Assembly (NCBI GenBank): GCA_914767885.1
Contig: CAJZBQ010000002.1
Location: 620,001-684,000, forward strand
Length of the DNA stretch: 64,000 bases
Source of the DNA: Blepharisma stoltei
Lineage: Eukaryota > Ciliophora > Heterotrichea > Heterotrichida > Blepharismidae
Direction: 5' to 3'
Position 1 is the stretch's first letter. Each line of letters begins with the position of its first letter. This document shows, piece by piece, positions 25,301-35,761 of this stretch. The position numbers and the translations under genes were made by a program. Below the pieces are notes generated by a model. It was not told the origin of the DNA, made no database searches, and saw only the letters and a list, made by a program, of their open reading frames with translations.

Positions 25301-28300
25301 ATTGGGGGTAGAGAAAACGGCATTGTTGACTGAAACTGTAATCGTGGTAGCAATTGCTGCTAAATCAAGTGACGAGGCCAATGAAAGATATGTTCAGCCG
25401 GTAAAGGAAGTTGCTGAGCCAGATATTGTTTTGGCAGATGCAGAGGTAGTAGGAGATTCTAAAGAGATCTTGACATCCCCCTTGGAAGAAAAGGAGACTC
25501 TTGAATATTTTTGCATAAAATCACCATCTTCTATAACAAATATCCAAGCTCCCCAAGAAAAGCTGTGAGACAAATAAACATTCACATTCGACTGCATATA
25601 GTAGCTTTGCCCATCAAAATACAACCCACGATCCTTAACAGGAATTGGATCGACTGACTCTGGGTTATAAAAGAATTGATATTTTGTTGCAGAGGCTCCT
25701 GTCGTAAAAATTCCATAGGTTCCAAGGAAGACACCATTAAATGAGGTATCAATGACAGGGGTTGAAACAGGAGTACAGCCTGTCCCAAATCCATAAGGGC
25801 AGCTCTTCAAGCATACATTTGATACTGGCACATATGCTGAGCCACACGTAGAGCATAAAAATAATGATGTCGTTTGGCACTGATCACAGAGATTATCACA
25901 AATTGTACATGTAAGCGAGGAAGTGTCCCAGAAGGCATTAGGATTGCAGGTACAAACTCCAGGAGACGAAAAATAAGCATTTGTGATGCATGAAGAGCAG
26001 GGGCCATCAAATAGGGTGCATGCTAAACATTCTTTGTACAAACACAAATTGCATGATTCCGTGCTTCTACATCCGCGAGAACAACTCATAGTAGCGCAAT
26101 TAAAGCAGGTTCCAGCATTATTGTAAAGATTTCAAGCGCATGTATCGGGGCATATCTTCTCAAAAGGACAGCTCGAGCATCCGTTACATCCAGAATTAAA
26201 TCATCCAGCAAGAGCGTATGTATTATCATTATATATATTAAAATTCCAAATTCACCCAGTAAACCCTTCAGAAGTTGACCCAAGATAGAGTGCTCCTGTA
26301 TCATTATAAAATAATGAAGAAATCGAAGCTAAAGTGGGCCCGGTTGCTGGTGTAGCTGAGCTTGTGGATCCTGTATACAAGGCTACAACTGTTTGGCCTG
26401 ATCCATTTAATCCACAAGTAAAACCTAAATAAGTTCAAGAATTAGAGATGCTAGAAGAGCCAGTTATTGCTAATGTGGTAGTACCATCAGATAAAGTAAG
26501 GGTAGTTAATTGAGGCTTTGAAGAGGCTAATAATATCTTTAGCCATCAGGTTGCTCCATCATACTTTGAAAATATAGTTCCATTTTGAGTTGCCTTAATC
26601 CAAAACAGTAAAGAAAACCATGGTCCTAAAGAAATTGAGCTTGTAGTCAAATATCTTGTCTGTGTAAAATAGTATCCCCGGTATATTGATGGTATAGGAT
26701 CTTTATTTCCCGATTCCCATTTTGGATAAGTGTTTGTATTAGAACTGCCAACAGTAATTCCATTTACTGCGTCCAATTGAATGAGATTTTGAAAATTTAA
26801 GCTCAAAACATTTGAATTGGAGAGAACGCAGGTGTTTGATGACGAATTAGAAGTGTATCCTGAGGGACACGAGGCTAAGCATTGGGTTTTCAATAGAAAA
26901 TACCCAGAAAAGCATGATGAGCATTGATAGTAGTCAGTCCCAGTGCATCCAGAGCAGCCAGTCGAGCACGCGATGCAGCTGAATCCAGATGGTGATAGCA
27001 TGTATCCTGCATTGCAGGTGCAAGGCGTTCCAGATGCATTGGTGACGCACTGATCGCATAATCCATCAATGAATCCTCTGCAAACGCTACAAAGCGGGTC
27101 ATGGCAAACATTGCAAGATCCATTTCTCGTACACCCATTCGAGCAAGATCCATCGCATGCTGTAATCGTCCCGCTGTTTATCCAATATAAAAACTCACAT
27201 GATCACAGGCAACTTGCTGTTGCTCCAGTCCCACATATCTGATCTGAGTATTGCGCATTGAAATTTGACACTGCTGAGTTCCATAAATAAAATTCCATTA
27301 GGGAGAGAAAATTAGTAGAGCTAATTTCTCTCGAGCCGAATACCATTTTATTTATGGCGTTGGGTTTTCTCTCTCGAGAACTTCTGCACAGCAATAGCTG
27401 TTTAACTTTGGGGATAACCAAAGGAACAGCTCCTCAGTGCATTCAAGAGGCTCAGAGTTTTACCTCTCAGCACAGCCCCACTGGAGAATGACCCTTAGGC
27501 GGATCACGCGCAGGAGCTGAGTCAAGGCAACGGCAACGCGACGGGTGAGATGTGCGGCGACTGGAGGCGAAGCATCGATAGAAGGCTTGGCCGGTGGGCT
27601 GACCATCACAATTCCAAGATGGCTCCATGACGTCACTAGTTTAGCTATAACTCCATTTTTATGGGGTGAGGCACTAGATACCTTAAACATCAGATCATTA
27701 AGTGAAGTTAAGACACTGCTGAGTTCCACAGTTGAAATTGGTAAATATATCCATTGAAATTTGAGGCTGAACTTTTGCCTAAAATGATAGTATTGCTTAC
27801 TGGATCCCTATATAAGGACCCCCCCCCTCATTTGTCGAATTTTCTAGTCTTTTTTTTATAAAATTTTTTTTTCAGGACCTCATTTGTCCCAAAATCTAGT
27901 CAAAAATGATTTGTCCAATTTTCTAGTCTTTTTTGGATTTTTTCGAATGCCCTAAATTCTAGTTTTTTACTTTAAAAAAACTAGAAAATGAGACAATTGA
28001 GGTCCTGAAAATTTTTTTTCTCTATCAAAATTTTGACTAGAAAATTGGACAAATGATAAAAGACTAGAAAATCGGACAAATGAGGGGGGGGTCCTTATAT
28101 AGCCTGACTGGGTAGCCGATGTCTGGGCTGCGTTATTCAGATAAGGTCTGATTGTTGTGGAAGGAGATGCAAAAGATATGACATAAGAAAGATACACCCA
28201 TGCACTATTAGCAGGGGATAAGCTGTTTGTTGTGACAAGCAGAGCAGCTTCCAGTTGGTTTTCTAATGTAATTTTTAGCACACCAGTTTCCGTAATGATA

Positions 28301-29454
28301 ATTCTATAGCCACTGCTGTGAGTCATGATATTTCCTGATCCTGGAATAATCCAGACCCAAATTCCAAGTGAGAAATTGAGAGAAAAATAAACAGCAGAAA
28401 TTGTTTCTAAATAAGTCCCTCCTGAGAAGTAAAGCCCACGATTCTTGACAGGAATTGGGTCAGCAGCACTTTCAGGAGAATTGAAAAAATAATAGCTACT
28501 CCCGCTTGTTCCAGTTTTAAAAAGGCCATAAGTTCCATAAAAATACGTTGCAAAGTTTGTATCGATGACTATCGTAGAAACTGCAACACAAGGACTCGTA
28601 AAGCCATAGGGGCAAGCTCTTAAGCAAACACTTGATACTAAATAATAAGGAGATGGGCATGAGTTGCATAAAAACGGGGTTGAACTGATGCAACTCCCAC
28701 ATAAATCATCGCAAATAACACAAGTATTTGAAGCTGTAACGTAAATAGCATTAGCATTGCATTTGCAAACTCCACTAACAGGCGTTGCGTTTGCAATGCA
28801 AGCTGTGCAGGTAACTGTAGAAGAATTGCATGCTATGCATTTAAGGTCATAGCACATATTGCAATTGTCAGCAACACTGCAGTCTCCTTTAACCAATATA
28901 ATTCCTGAAATCTTAGGATTTTCAGTAATTCTATAGAAATCAAGCACAAGTTTACCACTGGAATATGCGCCAGTAACAGAGCTTCCATTTATGTAAACAA
29001 CTCCAGAGGTAAGCGTGAATTGGACAAAAAGGTCACAAGCATTTTTGGGTCCTGCTTGTGCTACCAAGTCTAAGCTTGATTTAACCACATAATTTCCGAT
29101 TTTAATTGTGAAAACCCGTGAATTTGTTGTTGTAAAGTAAATTTCTGCGAATTGAAGGATTATTACGTAAGTTCCGTCTGTTGAAATTGGAATTCTGTAC
29201 CCTCAAGAAGGAGTTGTTGTGCTATATCGTTCAACCTTATATGGGGTTTGGTTCTGGGTTCGCCCAATGCTGCACGAGCAAGCATAAGAGCTCCCAGTTG
29301 TATAATAGTTATCAGCGGCATAAACAAAACCAAAGGTTGACGTATATGGAGTAGAGGCTCCACAATTTAAAGCCAAAACAACGGTTGAAGGGTCTAGAGA
29401 GTAGACAAAGATAAGACCAACAAATAGGATTTCGACAACAAATAACGACTTCAT
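16322..29454 (-). CDS. Giant malectin/LamG/Cys-rich multi-pass membrane protein, about 3,670 aa
   Basis: One gene is spread over 13.1 kb. It starts with a signal peptide (MKSLFVVEILFVGLIFVYS) and a malectin-like domain (about residues 22-190: LNCG…, VERYSTTTPS, ILQFAEIYF). Then come repeated modules: a Cys-rich furin/growth-factor-receptor-like stretch (CNMC..KCIAC type) and a concanavalin/LamG-like domain (PIPAKSRGLYFAG…, LGLWVYP, YIGSDSSSLNGL). I count nine Cys-rich stretches alternating with eight LamG-like domains. The C-terminal 500 residues hold several membrane helices and a tail ending YYYPPMT. Two 15-nt introns lie in the membrane region. Five insertions, when removed with one target copy, keep a single frame; a sixth (17335-17556) is unresolved. 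Related multi-Cys surface proteins are common in ciliates; the ligand is unknown. Confidence 0.8.
16784..16798 (-). other. 15-nt intron (GTATTCCATATTTAG)
   Basis: On the minus strand this GT...AG segment carries the only in-frame stop between LCIA and FTFYIIVYAPF. Its removal keeps a membrane helix intact. Confidence 0.75.
17057..17071 (-). other. 15-nt intron (GTATATTTTATGTAG)
   Basis: On the minus strand this segment separates MCFIFT from VLLIISPISLAIF. It begins GT, ends TAG in frame, and is exactly 15 nt, like the other three in the window. Confidence 0.75.
17335..17556. repeat. Composite palindrome with paired tRNA T-arm-like hairpins
   Basis: The outer arms are GATGGCGC-family hairpins (TAATTGCCCGAGGATGGCGC and inverse). 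Between them two inverted copies of a GC-rich minihelix read GGTTCAATTCC within an acceptor-like stem GGCCCCACAC...GTGTGGGGCC. The whole is one inverted repeat of about 220 bp with a non-palindromic centre near 17430-17455. It interrupts the giant receptor gene before its membrane region. ATAG occurs at both outer flanks, but removing one unit (227 bp) leaves the frame shifted, so the true junction is unresolved. Confidence 0.75.
18145..18432 (-). mobile_element. SINE-like insertion, hairpin family S2, short copy
   Basis: Flanked by the 17-bp direct repeat GATTCATCAAGGTATCA (18128-18144, 18433-18449). On the minus strand it begins with a hairpin whose arms are CATAATTAAAATATGG and its inverse, followed by the conserved CCGGCAAGGTTTTGC block shared with 22417-22946 and 63261-63801. 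It lacks about 240 bp of the middle of those copies. Excision leaving one repeat joins ALNFSDTLMNQLTESQ in the giant gene. Confidence 0.85.
22417..22946 (-). mobile_element. SINE-like insertion, hairpin family S2
   Basis: Flanked by a 19-bp repeat TTTGCAACTGAGGTCGTTC (22398-22416, 22947-22965). The minus-strand 5' end is a hairpin with AATTAAAATATGG arms and a GGCCATGC...GCATGGCC inner stem; the 3' tail is AAATCTAATAGAATAG. It is strikingly GC-rich. Removing 549 bp keeps the giant gene in frame (…WTTSVAN-NIVRDQNG…). Small frames inside it are not genes. Confidence 0.9.
24078..24359. mobile_element. CCGTGAGCGAAC-family element, decayed, in giant gene
   Basis: TTA flanks both sides (24075-24077, 24360-24362). 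The left end CGCCCCCTTTG and the right end GCTCACGGTGAGGGGAG are diverged family ends, and the CAAAAAATAGGGATTTTTC spacer lies near 24315. Excision of 285 bp restores LTSKWNLMAFTGQ in a LamG domain, with a TGA-coded Trp right at the junction. Confidence 0.85.
27284..27711 (+). mobile_element. SINE-like insertion, hairpin family S1, copy 1 (flipped hairpin)
   Basis: Flanked by the 17-bp repeat GACACTGCTGAGTTCCA (27267-27283, 27712-27728). It starts with a hairpin bounded by TAAATAAAAT and ATTTTATTTA, then GGCGTTGGGTTTT and a conserved GC-rich body (AACTTCTGCACAGCAA, TAACTTTGGGGATAACC, CTCCTCAGTGC), and ends in an AT-rich TAAG-like tail. Relative to copies 2 and 3 the whole interior of the hairpin is inverted. 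Removal restores QLWNSAVSNFNAQYS in the host gene. Confidence 0.9.
27813..28097. mobile_element. TIR element of the CCTCATTTGTC family
   Basis: Ends are TAAGGACCCCCCC...CCTCATTTGTC and the inverse, flanked by TATA on both sides (27809-27812, 28098-28101). Internal copies of CTCATTTGTC and TTTTCTAGTC lie in direct and inverted order, and the core is non-coding. Excision leaving one TATA joins TSATQSGYRDPVSNTIILG in frame. It differs from the TNA families in target length and end sequence. Confidence 0.85.
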
Positions 29455-29885
29455 TTTACATATAAATAAGCATTGTTGCAAAGAAAAATAAAAGTATTTA
29501 TTCTTACTTAAGAATGGTGAGTTGCAGCTTTAATATATTTATGATAACTCCTTCTTTTGAGATTTATACTTTATCTATCCATATTTAATTATTTATCTTT
29601 ACTTCAAATTTTACTGAATCTATTGCCAATTAATCTTCTAATAAGAATTCTGAATCCGCTAGATTTTTCAATTAGCTAATTTCATATCATATAAATAGCT
29701 TCTTGAAGAATCACTGAATAAATTAATGCTATTAAGTATTACCCTAGCTATATATAATTTTACAATTTCAGAAGAAAACGTTAATCTTCTTTTTACAATA
29801 AAGATTGCAATATTTATATAATTATATTAATCAAGAGGTTTGATCAATATTTAATTCCCTTATTATTCTAAATATTTGATCTAAT
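29455..29885. other. Divergent intergenic region
   Basis: This AT-rich gap separates the minus-strand giant gene from the plus-strand methyltransferase gene and presumably holds both promoters. I see no specific motif or repeat in it. Confidence 0.5.
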
Positions 29886-31085
29886 ATGAAAAATGCAAGG
29901 GTAAAGCCCAGGAGGATGGAAAGATTCAAGTACGGGAATTATCAAAGATACTACAGCCTTAGAAATGCCGAACATTGAAATGACCCAAGAATAAAAATCT
30001 TGGAGAGAGAGCTATTTGAAAATAAAAATGTTCTCGATATCGGATGCAATGATGGAACAATCACGCTTTTGATTGCATCGAAATTTAATCCTAACTCCCC
30101 TTCTGTAAGTGAACAAAAAAATTTTGTTCACTCACGGAGAGGGGTATTTTTTTTTTTAAAAATATTTATTTATAAATTTTATAGAAAAAATTTTTTTTCG
30201 AAATTTTTAAAAAATCCTAATTTGCAAAAATTGGGAAGCAAATATTAATTTAATTTATAAAAAATTTATGCTTTAAAACGCAATTTGTTTCATTAAACAG
30301 AATTAGCTCAAGATTTCATTATACTAATTATCATTTATATATCAAATTTTTTCTATTAAAAAAATTTTATTCACTCATAGAGGGTGGATTTTGGGCAAAA
30401 AATAGGGATTTTTCCAATGGTTTTGTTCACTCACGGAGGGGGGAGTAAGAGAATTTTAGGAATTGATATCGACTATAAGCTTATAGCCAAAGCTGAAGAC
30501 AACCTTACTTATCTTGAAAAAACAACTGAGCAGGCCAAAGTGCTTAAAGAAAGAGAAGAATTTATCAAAGATGTCAGGTCTTACCCCTCAAACTTCCAGA
30601 AGTTCTTCAGTCTCCCTGAAAGCCTAAAAGTCCCTACTAAGAAAGCATTCAGAACTGATATCGCTGCCACTTCAGTGAATTTTCCGAATAATATTGTCTT
30701 TAGAGAAGAAAATTATGTGAAAAGTCCTGAAGAAGAGAACAAATATGATGTGATTTTGCTTTTATCAACTATTAAATGAATCCACCTTAATTGAGGGGAT
30801 GAAGCTGTTACACTCTGTTTTGAGAAAATTTATAAAGCTTTGAGACCTAATGGAACTTTCATATTTGAGCCTCATCCGTGAAAATCTTACAAAAAAGCTA
30901 GAAACCGAACAGAAAAAATCAGAGAAAATTATGAAAAAATTTTATTCAAGCCTAATGAGTTTGAAGATTATTTCGTTAATCATTTAAAGTTTGAGCTTGT
31001 AACGAAAATTATCCCAACTGAAGGAAAAGATAAATTCAAAAGACCAATCATGATCTACAAGAAAACTTCAATTACCGAACAATAG
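29886..31085 (+). CDS. Bin3/MEPCE-type RNA 5'-methyltransferase, interrupted by an element
   Basis: After removal of one element the product is 281 residues. It has the Bin3 hallmarks: FKYGNYQRYYSLRNAEHWNDPR at the N-terminus, the SAM-binding motif NVLDIGCNDGTITL (about residues 48-61), RILGIDIDYKLIAKA (motif II acid), and the family-specific block WIHLNWGDEAVTLCFEKIYKALRPNGTFIFEPHPWKSY, where two TGA codons give family tryptophans. Bin3 enzymes methylate the 5' phosphate of small RNAs; MEPCE acts on 7SK/U6-like RNAs, BCDIN3D on tRNA-His. The long insertion between DNL and EEN is typical. The gene ends at TAG 31083. Substrate is not inferable. Confidence 0.88.
30095..30445. mobile_element. 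CCGTGAGCGAAC-family element inside the methyltransferase gene
   Basis: TAA on both sides (30092-30094, 30446-30448). Left end CTCCCCTTCTGTAAGTGAAC forms a hairpin with an inverse copy near 30123; the right end has the doublet TTCACTCATAGAGG, spacer CAAAAAATAGGGATTTTTCC, and TTCACTCACGGAGGGGGGAG. Excision turns CCT AA...G AGA into KFNPKRILGIDID, exactly the conserved sequence. Confidence 0.92.
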
Positions 31086-31111
31086 GAAGAAGGCAAAAAC
31101 ATGTAGTTTAA

Positions 31112-31348
31112 TTATAGACAATTGCCTAGAATTGCCTGGTAAGGCTGCAAGGAAGGATAGCTCCTCTTTCCAGTTGGACTGGTTAATTCAGTCTGTTCTA
31201 AACACTGGAGAATTGCTAATTGAGATAAAAGAAGCTCATTTTTCTTCTCTCCAATTTTTTGGCTACCTGAGAGTTGGCCAGACCAACTCAAAAGAGGAAC
31301 TTTTGATCCTTACGCTCTTATTGAGCAATTCTAGGCAATTGTCTATAA
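31112..31348. mobile_element. MITE with perfect 24-bp terminal inverted repeats
   Basis: Ends read TTATAGACAATTGCCTAG (plus AATTGC) and the exact inverse, 24 of 24 matches. Inside, an imperfect longer inverted repeat continues (AAGGATAGCTCCTCTTTCC against its inverse near 31290), so the whole 237 bp can fold back. It sits just downstream of the methyltransferase stop. The termini include TA, but a longer target duplication is not evident. Confidence 0.8.
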
Positions 31349-31528
31349 AAAGTTATTGAATATAAGACCTTGTAGAAATAGTTTATTATAAGAAGCATCA
31401 AATTTCACTTCTTTTATATTTTCTTTGATATAAAGCTTGAATAGTTAAAATTTACTATATGAGTCGCTTCTGCATTAATAATCCTGTAATTTTTATGTTC
31501 GCTTTCTCCACTTTTAATATTTATGTTA

Positions 31529-31687
31529 CTCCCCCCTTTAAATTGACGTTTAATATCATTAAAATTCTATTTTTTTGGGTAAATAAACTCCATTTATTTT
31601 TATAGCTACAAATAGCAAATATTTTTGATATCCCATTTAATTATGCGAAAATCAAAATTGGCCTATACTTGTTTTTAAATGGGGAAG
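31529..31687. mobile_element. Probable remnant of the TTTAAATTGGAAC family
   Basis: TTA precedes CTCCCCCCTTTAAATTGACG at 31529, and TTTTTAAATGGGGAAG closes it near 31687. Internal motifs have decayed and the length is short, so this is a remnant rather than a complete copy. Confidence 0.45.
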
Positions 31688-31896
31688 TGCAAAAAGAATT
31701 CTTTATTCAGCAAAATTTCAAGAATTAATTGTTTTAAACTTTATATTATTTTTTATTAAAAAAATTAACTTCCTAAAATAGGACATGTTTTTTTTACACT
31801 CTGCAGAGTAGTTTACAGAAAATATTACATCAGTTGCTTTTTTCCTATCATTTCTCGTCTTAAATAAAAAATTGTTTTAAATACAACTTATCCTTA

Positions 31897-32106
31897 CTGC
31901 CCCATCATGAGAGAACAAAACAAATTTTTTTGCTTATGGGAGGGTAGAAATGTTTTTTTTAAAAAAAAATCCCAATTAATGCAATTTGAAAAATTTATGT
32001 TTTTTAAAATGCAAGTTGTTTAAAATTCAACAGAATTAGCGAGAGATTTTACTATTCTCATTATCATTTATATATCAAAATAGTTTTTGTTCCAAGGAAG
32101 TGGGAG
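31897..32106. mobile_element. Decayed CCGTGAGCGAAC-family element upstream of the synthetase gene
   Basis: TTA flanks both ends (31894-31896, 32107-32109). The left end CTGCCCCATCATGAGAGAAC pairs with TTTTTGCTTATGGGAGGG in the family's hairpin pattern, and the right end is TTTTTGTTCCAAGGAAGTGGGAG. The family core near 31990-32080 is recognisable. It is intergenic, about 95 bp before the next start codon. Confidence 0.65.
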
Positions 32107-32201
32107 TTAATGAAATTAATTATACAAATATTTCTTCAGTTATCAAATTGGTCACAAAAAGTGCATTGAAAATGGATAAAACCGATTTCTTTCGATAAAA
32201 T

Positions 32202-35017
32202 ATGGAGTCGAAATTTTTTTGGCTTTCAGATTCAGCTCAGTCCTTGACCTCGAATCTAGACGGCAAGCACTTGCATTGGACAACAGATATCAATGAAGAG
32301 CTGCCTATATTCATGCCTCCTTACAAGCATGGTCAGGAGGCCCCGATAACATTTGTTGAGATCTTTCAACAAGCAGTGCTGGAGACCCCTAACAAACCAG
32401 CCTTAAGAGTTAAAAAAGCAGACAAATGGATAACCTGGACTTTCCAAGAATATTATTCAGATGCTCTTTTATTTGCCACTTCCCTCATTAGTCTAGGAAT
32501 CTCACAAAGGAAAGTCGTCAACATCATTGGTTTTAATGCTCCTGAGTGGATTTTGTCATTTGCCGGGTCAGTTATGGCCAATTGCATTCCTACGGGGATC
32601 TATACAACCAGTGGCACTGAAACTTGCCACTATATAGCAGACCATAGTGAAGCTGAATTAATTGTAGCTCAAAACGAATCCCATCTCATGAAGTACCTCA
32701 AAGTCATTGATAAGCTGCCAAAAATCAAAGCATTCGTTGTTTATTGGCCTACAGGCAACTTGAAAGAGATCAATAGTCCTGTCCCTATCTATAGCTGGAC
32801 TGAATTTTTAGCCTTACTCCCCCCCCTCCGTGAGTGAACAAAACCATTAGAAAAATCCCTATTTTTTGCCCAAAAAAAACCCACCATCCGTGAGTGAATA
32901 AAAATTTTTTTAATAGAACAAATTTTTTATAGAAAAAAATTTTGATATATAAATGATAATTAGCATAATGAAATCTAGAGCTAATTCTGCTTAATTTTAA
33001 ACAAATTACGTTTTAAAACATAAATTTTATAAATTAAATTAATATTTGCTTTCCAATTTTTGCGAATTAGGATTTTTTTAAATTTTGAAAAAAAAAATTG
33101 TTTATAAAATTTATATATAAATTTTTTTTTAAAAAAAAAAATTAACCCCCCTCCGTGAGTGAACAAAATTTTTTTGTTCACTCACGAGAGGGGGGGGAGT
33201 TAGGGGAAAACGTTGATCCAGGAGAAGTTGAAAATCGAATGAGTTCAATTAGACCTTCAAGCTGCATGACGATTGTCTATACTTCAGGAACAACTGGGCC
33301 TCCAAAAGGAGTTTTATTAAGTCATGACAACTTAGCTTGGTCTGGAAGAAGACTAAGAGATGTGTCTGAGCCATATGGTGATGATGAGCATTCCATTTCT
33401 TATTTGCCACTTAGTCATGTAGTCCAGCAAACAATTGACTTTTTTGGCTGCCTCATCGCCAAAGTATGTATTGACTTCGCTGATGAAGATGCGTTACAAG
33501 GATCGCTCGGCAAAACAATAAAAGAAGTAAGGCCGACCTATTTCTTTGGAGTTCCAAGAGTCTACGAAAAACTTGAAGAAAAAATCAAGGCTATGTTCAA
33601 CTCACTTCCGCCTAGCAAGAAAAAAATTGTAAACTGGGCCAGAGAAGTTGCTTATAGAAATGTTTTGAATCAGCTAGAAAATCGACCAGTTGAAAAGAGC
33701 TTTTATGTCGCCAAAGCAGTCTTTTTAGATAAATTTAGAGAAATGCTTGGCTTTGATAGATGCAGAACTCTTATGTATGGAGCAGCTCCATTGTCAAGAA
33801 GCACATTAAAGTTCTTTATATCACTAAATATGCCAATTATATCCGGATATGGGATGTCTGAAACTGCGGCACCCATGACTTTTGGGACATATAAAAATGG
33901 GAATATATGAAGCCAAGGAGCTGTGCTACCAGGTGCTGAGCTAGTCATCATGAACTCGAAAGGAGTCCAGCTTCCAGCAGGTGAAGCTGGAGAAATCTGC
34001 TATAGAGGAAGAAATAAATTCGCTGGATATCTCAAAAATGAGAAAGAAACCAGAGAGTGTATTGATCAGAATGGATTTTTACACTCAGGAGACGAAGGAT
34101 ATTTAGATAGAGACGGATTTTTGTTTATTACAGGCAGAATAAAAGAATTGATCATAACGGCTGGCGGTGAAAATATTCCTCCTTTCCTTATTGAAGAGCA
34201 AATCAAAGATATTTCAAAAATTTTCAATACAGTCTTGGTTGTTGGGGAAGGGAAAAAATACCTTGGAGCCTTAATTTCATTTAAAAAAGCGCTGCAGCCT
34301 GATGGATCATTCAGTGAGAAACTAACTCCTGAGGTAGTAGAAATTTTGAAGGCTCATGGAAGCCCTGTAAAAGAAAATCGTCAAGCTTTGGTATGCCCAA
34401 TAGTGAAGAAATATATTCAATCCTGCATTGACAAATATAATAAGCATGCAACTTCTAGAGCTCAGCATATAACTCTCCCCACTTTAAATTGGAACAAAAA
34501 ACTCTGTTTCAATTTAAAGGAGCATTTTTTTATAAAAAAGTGTAAATTAAATTTTTCTAGATAAAAAGATTTTATAGTCTATTGCAGATATTTCTTACTA
34601 TGCAAGGAATGTGCGAAAATTCTTGACATACCAAAAAAAAATTCCACATGTGAAGTCTTAAATAAGTGCAGGCTTCACATATGGAATTTTTTTTGGCATG
34701 TGGAGAAATTTTCCACATGCCTTGCTCATAAGAAATATGGGTAACAGACAATATAAAATTTTTGAAAATAAATTGAGCACAATATTTTTGAATTTTCATT
34801 TATTTATGAGAATTAATACTATTTCGATTTAGCGTGAAAACTTTACCTATATTTTGTTCCAATTTAAAGGTGTTTAGTAAGAAAATGGGGATTTTTGCCT
34901 CAAGATTTTTCAATTGCTGGAGGTGAACTTACCGCTACGATGAAAGTTAAGAGAAAAGTAGTTCATAAGAAATATGAAGCAGCAATTGAGCAGCTTTTTA
35001 TTGATCCTACTTTATAA
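32202..35017 (+). CDS. Long-chain acyl-CoA synthetase, bubblegum (ACSBG) type, interrupted twice
   Basis: Removing two elements, each with one target triplet, gives 673 residues in one frame. Motifs of the ANL adenylate-forming superfamily are in order: WTFQEYY, NIIGFNAPEWILSFAG, the AMP-binding loop YTSGTTGPPKG (about residues 231-241), YLPLSHVVQQ, the gate region YFFGVPRVYEKL, GYGMSETAAP, YRGRNKFAGYL, HSGDEGYLDRDGFLFITGRIKELIITAGGENIPP, and the C-terminal catalytic segment GELTATMKVKRKVV. The enzyme activates fatty acids to acyl-CoA with ATP. The phrase GRIKELIITAGGENIPP is typical of bubblegum synthetases. One TGA gives Trp after KNGNI. The start MESKFFWLSD has an AT-rich leader. Confidence 0.9.
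32817..33199. mobile_element. CCGTGAGCGAAC-family element, complete, in the synthetase gene
   Basis: TTA on both sides (32814-32816, 33200-33202). Here the doublet is at the left (CTCCCCCCCTCCGTGAGTG, spacer, CATCCGTGAGTG) and the hairpin at the right (CTCCGTGAGTGAAC with its inverse), opposite to copies 12817 and 30095, so it lies in reverse orientation. Length is 383 bp. Excision joins WTEFLALGENVDPG in frame. Confidence 0.92.
34473..34877. mobile_element. TTTAAATTGGAAC-family element in the synthetase gene, with nested hairpin
   Basis: TAA on both sides (34470-34472, 34878-34880). Ends are CTCTCCCCACTTTAAATTGG and TTCCAATTTAAAGGTGTTTAG, and the left end has the family hairpin with CAATTTAAAGGAGC near 34510. 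The core contains an additional inverted repeat, 34625-34735, around ATTCCACATGTGAAG. Excision joins SRAQHIRKWGFLPQDFS in frame. Confidence 0.88.
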
Positions 35018-35376
35018 TCTAAGAAGCATTAAAATAAATGGAAATAAAGAAAATATATAATAATAGCAATTCTAGACCATGCTTGGTGACATATTTACTT
35101 TTGATAAATTTCCCTTTTGTCATCATTTAGCATACTAATTTCTTAAATGCGTTCAACAATTAATTTCTATCTTACTCGGATATTAAAAGACTTTCAAATC
35201 TTGGAAGAACCTGATATAATTGATAGTGGTATGATCAATGGCAAATTAAGAAGATTAAAAATCTGATCAGATTACTATTAACTCTATTATTAGCAGCTAT
35301 TCATTAAAAAAATCCAATTTTAATATAGATCCATTAAAACTTTCATATATTTTTATGTTCTGATATTATCATAAAA
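35018..35376. other. Intergenic AT-rich stretch
   Basis: No reading frame or repeat is recognised between the synthetase gene and the next small gene. Confidence 0.55.
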
Positions 35377-35592
35377 ATGGCCATTAAAATTAATAATTTA
35401 AAAATGAAGCACGGATCATCCAAAGGAGGTCAAAGCCATCAGGCCCATACTCAGTCATCAAATGTGCATAACTCAAACAATCCTGCTCATCATGCTGCAG
35501 CAGATAACAAGAGCAATCAGATGAATCCTAATAATCCGAGCTACTCTTCGAGTAGACAAGGATCTTCTCAAGGGTCATCTCATAAGCATTAA
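35377..35592 (+). CDS. Small low-complexity protein, 71 aa
   Basis: ATG at 35377 opens MAIKINNLKMKHGSSKGGQS, followed by Ser, His, Asn and Gln-rich sequence ending SSQGSSHKH and TAA. The codon composition is richer in GC than the flanks, suggesting a real gene. It is hydrophilic and probably disordered. No family is recognised. Confidence 0.5.
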   Translation: MAIKINNLKMKHGSSKGGQSHQAHTQSSNVHNSNNPAHHAAADNKSNQMNPNNPSYSSSRQGSSQGSSHKH

Positions 35593-35761
35593 ACTAATCA
35601 CTTATTCTTAGTGACTAATAGTAAATTTAATATGAGCTAAGGTTAATTGACCATTAAAGGGCACCTCATTTTAATAAAATAGTAAACCTACCATTATATT
35701 GACCTAAGCCTATTTCTAATTAAAGTAATGATATCATTTAAAATTATACCCCTTTCAGTCT

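Noticed and set aside
32817-33199. Interpretation of the elements as spliceosomal introns
   Set aside because: No register within the TNA repeat gives GT...AG on the coding strand, and true introns here are 15 nt.
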